Shown here: positions 36,989-44,704 of the stretch, one piece after another
Layout of the letters: every line of letters starts with the position of its first letter
How positions within the stretch are numbered: the first letter of the stretch is position 1
NCBI RefSeq assembly: GCF_000620125.1
Contig: NZ_JHVL01000001.1
Coordinates: forward strand, 1 to 64,000
Source: Clostridiisalibacter paucivorans DSM 22131
Lineage (GTDB): Bacteria; Bacillota; Clostridia; Tissierellales; Clostridiisalibacteraceae
DNA: 64,000 bases
Direction: 5' to 3'
Made by a program: the position numbers and the translations under genes
The notes under the pieces: generated by a model
The model's database searches: none
Told to the model about the DNA's origin: nothing
What the model saw: the letters and a program-made list of their open reading frames with translations, nothing else

Positions 36989-38121
36989 TATTTCTCACCT
37001 CTTACTACCTTTACTTTTGTACCATCTTCAACAAAGTTCTGTCCCTTTATTATTACTTTATCACTTTCACTTATACCGCTTTTAATCTCTATATATGTTC
37101 CTGTATCAAGACCTGTATCTACTTTTTTCACTTTTGCATTTTCATTTGATAACACATATACTATAGTTTCCCCTTCATTATCCAATACTGCCTCACTAGG
37201 TATTACATTTACGTTTTCTTTTATATCAGTATCTACCTTTACCTTTACAAACATACCTGGTTTTATGGTATGGTCTTTATTACCTATATATATCTTCACA
37301 GGATATAACTGCGTTCTAGGGTCTGTAGTGGGACTTATAGTATCTATTTTCCCTACAAATTCTTCCTGTGATGCAGACGGTATCTCCACATTTACACTCT
37401 TATCCTTATACAATTGATTAATAATATTTTCCGATATATCTACTTGTACATATACCTTATCCATATCTACAATAGTTACTGCAGCCTGTGCATTGGACGC
37501 AAACTCCCCTGCCTCTATATTTACTGCCGATACTACTCCACCTATTGGAGATTCCACCGAGGCATTTTCCATTGCCTCTACTGCTTGGTCATATCCTACT
37601 TGTGCAGTATTTAACTGCGATTTAGCTGCCTCTAACGAATTATCTGAAGCAGCTACCTTAGCCTGCTCAAATTGTGCCTCAGATATGGCACCCTCTTGAT
37701 ACAACTCCTTTGACCTTTCAAATGCCTTCTTTGCATTTTGTATTTTTTCTTCAGTTAATTTATAATTTGCCTTAGCTCCATCCAATGCTACCTTTGCATT
37801 GTCTACTGCATCTTGTATATCATCTTTTTCTAGAGTAAATAATACTTGATCTTTTGCTACCTTATCTCCTACCTTTATATTTGTTGATTCTACTTTTCCT
37901 GGTACTTTAGGCATAACCATTACTTCCTTATTGGCAAATACCTTACCACTAAAAACTATTTCATTGGAAATAGTCTTTTTTTCTATTTTACCTATTTCCA
38001 CAGGTACATAGTTTTCTTCTACTTTGGTCTTATCTACTGCCTCTTCTTTAGAGCCACATCCTACTACTAGACTGACTATTAAAATTATTCCCAGAAATAA
38101 AACCACGATTTTTTTTGCCAA
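36988..38121 (-). CDS. RND periplasmic-adaptor-type lipoprotein (MFP), pump A
   Basis: 377 residues. A lipoprotein signal ends at LVVGC, anchoring it to the outside of the membrane. Then follow a barrel-sandwich/lipoyl half (MPKVPGKVESTNIKVGDKVAKDQVLFTLE), a helical hairpin of about 90 residues (coiled coil, roughly 100-185), the second lipoyl half and two beta-barrel domains. The TTG start at 38121 has AAGGAGG 8 bases upstream. It is first in the operon adaptor-pump-TetR, behind a strong promoter with a TetR-type operator. Confidence 0.93.
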   Translation of the reverse strand: MAKKIVVLFLGIILIVSLVVGCGSKEEAVDKTKVEENYVPVEIGKIEKKTISNEIVFSGKVFANKEVMVMPKVPGKVESTNIKVGDKVAKDQVLFTLEKDDIQDAVDNAKVALDGAKANYKLTEEKIQNAKKAFERSKELYQEGAISEAQFEQAKVAASDNSLEAAKSQLNTAQVGYDQAVEAMENASVESPIGGVVSAVNIEAGEFASNAQAAVTIVDMDKVYVQVDISENIINQLYKDKSVNVEIPSASQEEFVGKIDTISPTTDPRTQLYPVKIYIGNKDHTIKPGMFVKVKVDTDIKENVNVIPSEAVLDNEGETIVYVLSNENAKVKKVDTGLDTGTYIEIKSGISESDKVIIKGQNFVEDGTKVKVVRGEK

Positions 38122-38156
38122 AATAAATACCTCCTTACTTAAACTTTTCCAGAACT

Positions 38157-38168
38157 GACTGGTCGGTC
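38157..38168. promoter_or_regulatory. Candidate TetR operator at the pump A promoter
   Basis: GACTGGTCGGTC, almost the same as the GACTGGTCAGTC found upstream of the 382-residue TolC-like gene. It lies about 10 bases downstream of the -10 box, covering the predicted transcription start. Confidence 0.7.
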
Positions 38169-38178
38169 GATAAAACTA

Positions 38179-38207
38179 ATAATATACCATAATTATCTAA
38201 CTGTCAA
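38179..38207 (-). promoter_or_regulatory. Promoter of the pump A operon
   Basis: Minus-strand TTGACA, 17-base spacer, TATTAT. Confidence 0.8.
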
Positions 38208-38259
38208 TACATTTTTACACAAAAATAACATAGCAGATTATTGACAAAAATATAAAAAA

Positions 38260-38371
38260 GTTAGTAGCCTGTAGTACAATGATGAAATCCATAGGGTTTC
38301 CACCATCAACTACGAACTACCAACTACTAACCACTAACTACCAACTACTAACTATCAACTAATACCTAATA
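38260..38371. repeat. Heptad hairpin element E7
   Basis: Short left arm GTTAGTAG, core CAATGATGAAATCC, ATA, GGGTTTCCACCATC, long right arm of CTAACTA/CCAACTA units. The TAG stop of the SLH gene (38366-38368) is in the arm. Confidence 0.8.
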
Positions 38372-40276
38372 CTCCTGTACTATAATAACGGTCTTAGCTG
38401 TAAATACGCCCTCTTCATAATTACCTATTACTAATATCTCGTCGCCTTCATCTAATCTCCTTAGAGATGTTTCATCTCCATCTTCATCTATATATGTGGT
38501 ACGACTATCTACATCTATTCTTATATTTTCCTTATCTCCAGATGCATTTATTGTAGATATTGTTATCACATCTGCCTTACTATTTATCCACTCTATTATA
38601 CCTTCATATCTATCGTTTTGGTTTCTAGATATGGCATCTATCTCTACTACTTCATTTCCTTCTATTTCTACCTCTACAGAGTAACCTAGTTTAAGGTCAT
38701 AAATAGTGGACGTCTTTCTATCTATCTTCAAGTCTACTCCCTTAGCTACATCATATGTTTTTTCGTCTCCATCATCATCTCTAATGGTCATTGTAGTACC
38801 TTTACTACTTATATTTATAGCCGTTACAGTTCCCTCGTCATCGTCTTCTACTACATCCGCCTCTATATCTGTCACTACATCATATTCTATATCTAACTTT
38901 ACTTTGTCTCCCTTTCTGAGGTCTGTTATCTCTGCATTCCTATTATTTCTCTCTATATCAACCCTTTTATCTACATCAAATTTATACTCATTATCATCTC
39001 TATCTACCACAACAATCTCTGGCTCAGGGTCAAATATAATCTTCTTTATAGTCCCTTTTAATCTCCAGTCACTACCTTTAACGTCTATTTCTACAATCTT
39101 ACTGTTTTTAACCTTGAACTCTCCCTTGTCTTCATCATCCAACTCATCTACATCAGCCTTTTCACCATTTAGTCTTATATCTGCATCTTCATCTACTTCA
39201 AAGGTCTTCTTCTCTGTATCATCGTCATCGTCATCTTCGTCCTCTTTATACTCTATTCTTATTTTATATGGGTCTCCCTTATATATCCTGTCTATCTCTC
39301 CTGTATACTCTTCCTCTATACTATTTGCTTCCAATAATACTACCTTTTTATCCCTTGTAACCCTAGCCTCTTTTAGCTCCAAACCTTCTGTAATATCTTC
39401 AGCATCTGACTTTCTGCCATCAATCTCTATCTTAGCATCATCATGAAGAATATATGTATCCTTATCTCCATCTTCATCCTTTATAGTTATATATAAATCC
39501 CCTGTAGATTTAAACATACTGTATATGGTACCTTCTATCTTCTTAGCATCATCTATTAAATCATCGTCTATTTCCTCAGGTACATCGGGTTTTATATTAT
39601 TCCTATCTATATAGTCATATGCTACCGAGAGCATTTTAGCCATTTCTGCCCTACTTATAGGTTTTTTAGGGTTAAACTTACCTTCTGAATCTCCCTTTTT
39701 ATTTATTACTCCCTTATCTACCATTACTTCCACATATGCCTGTACCTGTAAAGGCATTAGCTCTCTATCGATAAAGGGTAAATCTATTATTATTTTATTT
39801 TTGGCTTCCTGTTCTAAATCCATTGCCCTAGTAAGGTATACACATAATTCATATCTAAATGCATTTTGTGGAGAACCATTTTTATTGAACCTTTCTCTTA
39901 CCTCTTGTTCCGAAACAATTCCCGATTGTATAGCAGAAGCTACTGCATCTCTTGCCCAAGATGATACCCCTGCCCTACTCATAGTGGAGTCATATTTGTT
40001 TCTGGCATTCCTCACATCGGAACTACTTATATCTAACATATTATAGATCATAACCATTGCCTGTTCCTTAGTTACATAATTATTAGGTCTAAATGTAGCA
40101 TCTCCAGAGCCAGATATTATGCCCTTTCTATACATCTTTTCCACATATGGATTGGCCCAATGTCCATTGGGTACATCAGTAAAAACTTGAGCATATACTG
40201 AGGCACTACCTATTACCAGGAACGCTACAATAATCAATGAAAAAAACCTTGTACATTTACCCGTATCAAATTTCAT
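38366..40276 (-). CDS. Secreted SLH-domain protein with five acidic repeats
   Basis: 636 residues. A signal peptide (cleavage after ASVYA near residue 29) is followed by three SLH domains (about 30-75, 95-140, 165-225; FTDVPNGHWANPYVEKMYRKG is the first). Then come five repeats of about 78 residues, each of the form GTI..I, a beta pair with DxDGDxxTY, xVDxxxxIxIDGR, DLxxGDxV and a final VxxIEA. The repeats are rich in Asp and Glu, including a run of Asp near residue 350, and could bind calcium. SLH domains tie the protein to a pyruvylated wall polymer. It sits between the motor pair and pump A, so it may be a wall-side part of that machinery (inference). ATG follows AAAGGGGAGG. Confidence 0.9.
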   Translation of the reverse strand: MKFDTGKCTRFFSLIIVAFLVIGSASVYAQVFTDVPNGHWANPYVEKMYRKGIISGSGDATFRPNNYVTKEQAMVMIYNMLDISSSDVRNARNKYDSTMSRAGVSSWARDAVASAIQSGIVSEQEVRERFNKNGSPQNAFRYELCVYLTRAMDLEQEAKNKIIIDLPFIDRELMPLQVQAYVEVMVDKGVINKKGDSEGKFNPKKPISRAEMAKMLSVAYDYIDRNNIKPDVPEEIDDDLIDDAKKIEGTIYSMFKSTGDLYITIKDEDGDKDTYILHDDAKIEIDGRKSDAEDITEGLELKEARVTRDKKVVLLEANSIEEEYTGEIDRIYKGDPYKIRIEYKEDEDDDDDDTEKKTFEVDEDADIRLNGEKADVDELDDEDKGEFKVKNSKIVEIDVKGSDWRLKGTIKKIIFDPEPEIVVVDRDDNEYKFDVDKRVDIERNNRNAEITDLRKGDKVKLDIEYDVVTDIEADVVEDDDEGTVTAINISSKGTTMTIRDDDGDEKTYDVAKGVDLKIDRKTSTIYDLKLGYSVEVEIEGNEVVEIDAISRNQNDRYEGIIEWINSKADVITISTINASGDKENIRIDVDSRTTYIDEDGDETSLRRLDEGDEILVIGNYEEGVFTAKTVIIVQEY

Positions 40277-40357
40277 TTATATACCTCCCCTTTTAATTCA
40301 TGTTATATTATTTTATTCTTTATGTAACCCTTAAATCCTTCAAAATTATAAAGATTC

Positions 40358-40385
40358 ATGTGGAGGAAAATAATACCTCCACATT
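40358..40385. terminator. Hairpin between the OmpA-like gene and the SLH gene
   Basis: ATGTGGAGG pairs with CCTCCACAT around a 10-base loop. The T-run is weak on the minus side. It probably separates the OmpA-like transcript from the SLH gene. Confidence 0.55.
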
Positions 40386-40474
40386 TTATCTATATATTTC
40401 AAAATAAAGGGCCCCCATATTTAATCCAGTCATATATATATTCGAAAACTTTTTGAAAATTTTAAGGTATATAT

Positions 40475-41398
40475 CTATTCTTCTTCAAATAATTTTTTAG
40501 TATCATCTAAATACTCATCTATTACATTTTGAACATTTGAGTCTTTCAATATTACTGATATCTCTATCCTTCTATTTTTAGCCTTGTCCTTACTAGATGA
40601 TCCCGATGATATAGGTCTAAATTCTGAATATCCACTGGCCATAAAGTATTTGCCATAACTATTCTCTAGAGTCTTATTGGATTTCATCAGATAGTTTACT
40701 ACAGCAGTAGCCCTTTTAGTTGATAAGTCTCGGTTGTATTCTGCACTACCTGTATCATCTGTATGACCTTGTATATTTATGGCATCTATATTTTGTCTTG
40801 TACTTCTATCCTTTAGTACATTTTCAAAGGCATCTGCCAGCTTGTCCAATAATTTTTCTCCTTCAGGCTTCAATTTATAGGAATTGTAATCAAATACTAA
40901 CCCTTCATTTATAACTATATTTCCATTGTCAGCTATACTTACTATTCTATCTCCACTATCGGTAGTCTCGCCCACTTCCTTTTCTACAGACGTCTTAACC
41001 TTTTCCAATACTCCTACCCTTAAAAAAGCTATACCTTGCAGTCTTGAACGCAGATCTCCTAGTTCTCTATTGCTTTCTGCTATTATTTCCTTCTGTTCCT
41101 CTATTTTGTCTTCGGACAACTTAAGTTCTCGTTCTCCCCTCCTTACCTCTGCCTTTACATCTTCTAGTCGTTCTTCCAATATCCTAAGTTTTTCTTCGGA
41201 TTCTGATATCTCAGCCCGTGACTCTTTAAGCTGTTTTTGTGCAAATTCTAAATTGTTTCCTGCAACTATATTCTGTATATATGCCAATATCATAAGGAAA
41301 AACAATATTAACGCTATTGTAGAAATCATATCTGTAAAGGAGGGCCAAAAGTTTTGAGTATCTTCTCCTTGTTTAAAATTCCTTCTCCTCGCCTTCAT
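40475..41398 (-). CDS. OmpA/MotB-domain protein, ZorB-like motor subunit
   Basis: 307 residues. After a short basic N terminus comes one membrane helix with an Asp at its start (WPSFTDMISTIALILFFLMILAYI), the position of the proton-carrying Asp of MotB/ZorB/TolR stators. A coiled coil (about 45-120) and a C-terminal OmpA-type peptidoglycan-binding domain follow (INIQGHTDDTGSAEYNRDLS with KRATAVVNYL). There is no outer-membrane barrel. The ATG at 41398 follows AGGGGG; an earlier TTG is less well placed. It follows the MotA-like gene by 42 bases, forming a two-gene motor unit. Confidence 0.88.
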   Translation of the reverse strand: MKARRRNFKQGEDTQNFWPSFTDMISTIALILFFLMILAYIQNIVAGNNLEFAQKQLKESRAEISESEEKLRILEERLEDVKAEVRRGERELKLSEDKIEEQKEIIAESNRELGDLRSRLQGIAFLRVGVLEKVKTSVEKEVGETTDSGDRIVSIADNGNIVINEGLVFDYNSYKLKPEGEKLLDKLADAFENVLKDRSTRQNIDAINIQGHTDDTGSAEYNRDLSTKRATAVVNYLMKSNKTLENSYGKYFMASGYSEFRPISSGSSSKDKAKNRRIEISVILKDSNVQNVIDEYLDDTKKLFEEE

Positions 41399-41440
41399 AC
41401 ACAACCCCCTTTTTTCAAATACAGTAATCCATATTTAACT

Positions 41441-42385
41441 CTACTTTTTATCAGTAATTTCTTTAATCTCATTAGTAAAATCTCCAAAGGTTACATTCAT
41501 CCTTTGAATGTTTGTCCTAAGTTCATGATTAAATTGAGAAAAATCTTTGGTATTCTCAGCAAATGTATTTAGGGATTCATTAAATAACTTAACTGCCTTC
41601 AACATACTAAGAGTAGTATTCTCCATCTCTCTAGTGGCTGCTGTAAGATTTTTTCCTGAATTGTCCATAACATTTTTAAAGTTATATTCTATTTTATCTC
41701 CCAAACTTCCCATAGTGTTCTTGATATCTTCTGCTATATATGTGTACTCATTTTCCTTTTTAAACTCAAGGGCAACCTTATTGTCTAAAAATTCTTCTAT
41801 ATCAACCATAACTGCCTCTTTAGTCTCGTCTATATTAAATAGAATATTTATAAATGTTACTATTATAGACGATGCGATACCAAATAGAGATGTCACAAAT
41901 GCCACAGACATACCTTTAACAGCCTCTATAAGTCCTCCTACTATAGAATCCATACTGCTCAATACCTCTACATTGGCACTATTGGACAGTAACTCTACTA
42001 ACTTAGCTATAGATATAGTTAAACCATAAAATGTACCTAATAGTCCCAATATAATCATCAACGATACAGCGTTTTTAAAAAATCTTTCTGCTAAAAATGA
42101 ATTTCTATGAAATTTATAGAAATTGCTTTCTATTATCGCCTGAGTATTTACTTCCTCAGCATTGCTCTTTGCCCTTTCCCTATAGTCCTTTACTATTGCA
42201 TTTAATACCTCATTTGCATATCTTCCTGAATCTAGATCATTTTTTCCCATTTGTAAATCTTTGTGTAGATCTTTGTATCTATTTCTAAGTATTATACTTA
42301 TAACTATAGATGATATCAATATACCCACTATAGTTATTATTATCACTATGGCTAATGGATTTAGCTTGTTTAATACATCAACCAA
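41441..42385 (-). CDS. MotA/TolQ/ExbB-type proton channel protein with long cytoplasmic tail, ZorA-like
   Basis: 314 residues. Helix 1 is at about 10-33 and two further helices (about 105-130 and 155-190) hold the channel signature SLMIILGLLGTFYGLTISI and GLIEAVKGMSVAFVTSLFGI. A helical tail of about 120 residues follows. Topology and tail resemble ZorA, the stator of Zorya defence systems, more than flagellar MotA, which has four helices and a compact cytoplasmic loop. Start is TTG at 42385 after GGAGGG. Its partner is the OmpA/MotB-like gene downstream. No ZorC, ZorD or ZorE gene is nearby. Confidence 0.85.
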   Translation of the reverse strand: MVDVLNKLNPLAIVIIITIVGILISSIVISIILRNRYKDLHKDLQMGKNDLDSGRYANEVLNAIVKDYRERAKSNAEEVNTQAIIESNFYKFHRNSFLAERFFKNAVSLMIILGLLGTFYGLTISIAKLVELLSNSANVEVLSSMDSIVGGLIEAVKGMSVAFVTSLFGIASSIIVTFINILFNIDETKEAVMVDIEEFLDNKVALEFKKENEYTYIAEDIKNTMGSLGDKIEYNFKNVMDNSGKNLTAATREMENTTLSMLKAVKLFNESLNTFAENTKDFSQFNHELRTNIQRMNVTFGDFTNEIKEITDKK

Positions 42386-42483
42386 ATTGATCCCTCCTTT
42401 TTATGGTTTTTACTTCCATATATTATTAAGACAATTATAACATATTAGACCTATATATTTTGTGACAAGTTCCTTACAATTTT

Positions 42484-42506
42484 AAAAAGGGCCAAAGGCC
42501 CTTTTT
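42484..42506 (-). terminator. Terminator after the 486-residue TolC-like gene
   Basis: AAAAAGGGCC, AAA loop, GGCCCTTTTT; compact stem with T-run. It follows repeat element E8 and precedes the motor-pair promoter region. Confidence 0.85.
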
Positions 42507-42617
42507 AGTTCTTAGTTCTTAGTTCTTAGGTAATGGTTGAAATCCTTTGGATTTCTTCCTTGAACTATTAACTACTTACTACTAACCGCTAACTATCCCT
42601 TTACTACCAACTACCTA
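42506..42617. repeat. Heptad hairpin element E8
   Basis: Left arm TAGTTCTTAGTTCTTAG, core TTGAAATCCTTTGGATTTC, right arm of ACTACTAAC/CTAACTA units. It contains the TAG stop (42615-42617) of the TolC-like gene. Confidence 0.8.
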
Positions 42618-44075
42618 ATAAATCAAATCCCCTATATCATTGTAATATTTCATCTTTGCTAGATTGTAGCCGTATTTTATTTGTACTACCTTTTCTTCTA
42701 CCTCGGCTACTTTTTCCTCCGCTGCCAATACCTCTATTATAGTCCCTGCCGAAGACTCTAAATCAAGTTTTTTTAATAAACTGGTTTCTACGCCAAATCC
42801 CTCTTTATATTTATATTGTGCAATTTCAAGATTTTCTCGGGCTTGCTCCACCATGCCCTTGGCAGTTTTAAGCATCTCTCCAGTGCTTTTCAATGTCTCA
42901 TAGGACTGATATATGGAATTTTTCACATTCAATACAGTATCTTTATAATTTATCCTTGCCTTTTCCTTCAACAATCTAGCTTCCTTGTTTTGGAATGTAT
43001 TGCTGGGATACTTTTTCTCTACATTTTCAAAATTGGTTTCATATACTATCACTTCTCCAAAGCTCTTTCTTATTTCCAATCTTTCTTTCAACCCATTTTC
43101 AATACCATAGTCAATATCAGGTATCTCTCCCTCGTCTTCCATTACTTGAGTTAAAACCACCTCTTTATCCAATGGTATATTTATGTTTTTCTTAAACTCT
43201 GTCAACGCATTCTCATATTCTCCCAATGCCTTATTATACTCTATCTCTGTCCCCTGATAATATATTTGAGACATCAGCATATCGTCTTTGGCCTTCATTC
43301 CCTCTTCATAGCTGGCATTTACAAATTCATACTGTTTCTTTCCCCGCTCCATCGCCCTTTCTTTTACTTCCAACATCTGCTTAGCCTTTAATACATCATA
43401 ATAGCTCTTTTGTATAAGCATAGCTATCTGATTCTTATATATATCATAGGACGCCTTAGTTACTTCAAAGGCTACATTAGACATAGTAGTTAACACATTA
43501 GATGTTGCATTAACTGGTAATTGATCTAAACTATCAAAATTTAAATTCCCCGATATAGTAGTTCCTGCTGTTTGAAGTCCCTCTATAATAGATCTTTTTC
43601 CAGCCTCTAAACTGTCTTCTATATCTTTAGATGTCATATTTCCAGCCTCTAATATGCCCTTCATTTGACCTGCCGTTATTCCTGAGGGTAAATCTCTTCC
43701 TATAAGCTTTTCTACTTCCGATGCAGTTTTATCATCTAATTGATACTCATCGGGTAAAGACTCCAATTGTTCCACCTTATTTAATATCTTTCTTCCATCG
43801 CTTATCTTTTCATCTCCATCTTCCAACTTTTTACTGGCAGATTTTGCCCTTCTTTTCTTTACTTCACTTAAATCTATTTCATTTCTTACCTTTTCCAATG
43901 AAATACTATTTTCCAACCCTATTTTCACTGCTTCTTGTATATCTAATTCTAATACCTTTTCTTCTTCATCTTTAATCTCTTCACTGCTTTCACTATCATT
44001 GTCTACAGCTATGGATACTGTAGAAGTAAATATCATCATAGATGCCACAACTATTGCTAAAACCCTGTTTTTCAT
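42615..44075 (-). CDS. TolC-family protein lacking the outer-membrane barrel (TolC1, pump B)
   Basis: 486 residues. Signal peptide MKNRVLAIVVASMMIFTSTV then an acidic linker. TolC-type helices follow: AVKIGLENSISLEKVRNEID, KASYDIYKNQIAMLIQKSYY, ERGKKQYEFVNASYEEGM, and the second repeat INYKDTVLNVKNSIYQSYET with AQYKYKEGFGVETSLLKK. Where TolC proteins carry amphipathic beta strands there is only a short KKYPSNTFQNKEA segment and, in the first repeat, a helical insert of about 120 residues. So it should be an all-helical external tube or scaffold, not a pore in an outer membrane (inference). It follows marR by 17 bases under the MarR-box promoter. Confidence 0.85.
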   Translation of the reverse strand: MKNRVLAIVVASMMIFTSTVSIAVDNDSESSEEIKDEEEKVLELDIQEAVKIGLENSISLEKVRNEIDLSEVKKRRAKSASKKLEDGDEKISDGRKILNKVEQLESLPDEYQLDDKTASEVEKLIGRDLPSGITAGQMKGILEAGNMTSKDIEDSLEAGKRSIIEGLQTAGTTISGNLNFDSLDQLPVNATSNVLTTMSNVAFEVTKASYDIYKNQIAMLIQKSYYDVLKAKQMLEVKERAMERGKKQYEFVNASYEEGMKAKDDMLMSQIYYQGTEIEYNKALGEYENALTEFKKNINIPLDKEVVLTQVMEDEGEIPDIDYGIENGLKERLEIRKSFGEVIVYETNFENVEKKYPSNTFQNKEARLLKEKARINYKDTVLNVKNSIYQSYETLKSTGEMLKTAKGMVEQARENLEIAQYKYKEGFGVETSLLKKLDLESSAGTIIEVLAAEEKVAEVEEKVVQIKYGYNLAKMKYYNDIGDLIY

Positions 44076-44092
44076 ATATACAACCTCCCAAA

Positions 44093-44575
44093 TTATGCAA
44101 AGTTTTCTTTTATAAGCCCCACTTGCATCCTCTTTAACAAGTCAATCAATTGTGACTTTTGGGCATCATCCAATACACCCATAACAGACTTTGTCCACTG
44201 CTTATATTCTTCTATTATTTCACCAATAAATGCCCTTCCCTCTACTGTTATATTCGCCATTATTTTTCTTCTGTCCTCAGTGTCCCTCTTTCTCTTTACA
44301 TATCCCTGTTTCTCCAGTCTATCTATCAATCCTGTTATATTCGCCCTGGTCACCAACATACTTTCTCCTATTTCTGAAAGCATAAGCCCTTCTTCTGGTC
44401 CCGTATATAGTATCACCAAAAGATTAAATTTAGTACTGGATATATCATATCTGTTGAAAAAACTGTTATGAATTTCTTCTAATATATCTGCTGTCTTTTT
44501 TAATTCTATTATGGCTTTATTTGCTACTTCTCCTACCCACTCATAGGATTCAAATAATTTCTTGGCCTTACTCAT
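44093..44575 (-). CDS. MarR-family transcriptional regulator of pump B
   Basis: 160 residues. The winged helix is in residues about 45-120: LVILYTGPEEGLMLSEIGES with MLVTRANITGLIDRLEKQGYV and the wing RDTEDRRKIMANIT. It begins at ATG 44575 after GAGGTGACTGTGA. A palindrome-like motif TGTAAATAGTTTATAT overlaps the -35 box of its own promoter and that of the adaptor-pump B operon, making autoregulation and pump control likely. Ligand unknown. Confidence 0.92.
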   Translation of the reverse strand: MSKAKKLFESYEWVGEVANKAIIELKKTADILEEIHNSFFNRYDISSTKFNLLVILYTGPEEGLMLSEIGESMLVTRANITGLIDRLEKQGYVKRKRDTEDRRKIMANITVEGRAFIGEIIEEYKQWTKSVMGVLDDAQKSQLIDLLKRMQVGLIKENFA

Positions 44576-44619
44576 TCACAGTCACCTCTAGTCTTAATAA
44601 TTAATTTACACCCTTAATT

Positions 44620-44658
44620 ATTTTAAACTTAATATATAAATGTGTAAATAGTTTATAT
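44620..44658 (-). promoter_or_regulatory. marR-tolC1 promoter with candidate MarR box
   Basis: Minus-strand TTTACA, 17-base spacer, TAAAAT (44620-44648). The 16-base box 44643-44658 reads TGTAAATAGTTTATAT on the plus strand and recurs identically at 49004-49019, in the same position relative to that promoter. Confidence 0.75.
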
Positions 44659-44704
44659 ATTTATATTATATTGGTAAAATAAGGGACATATCTAGTCCCC
44701 TATT

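Noticed and set aside
38706-39446. Plus-strand 246-residue Ser-rich reading frame
   Set aside because: It is antisense to the acidic SLH protein; the Ser/Thr richness is the mirror of Asp/Glu codons, and it has no ribosome site.
40475-42385. Complete Zorya defence system
   Set aside because: Only the motor pair is present; no ZorC, ZorD helicase or ZorE nuclease gene is in the neighbourhood.
40475-42385. Flagellar stator motA-motB
   Set aside because: The A subunit has three helices and a long tail rather than four helices and the MotA loop, and no flagellar genes are nearby.
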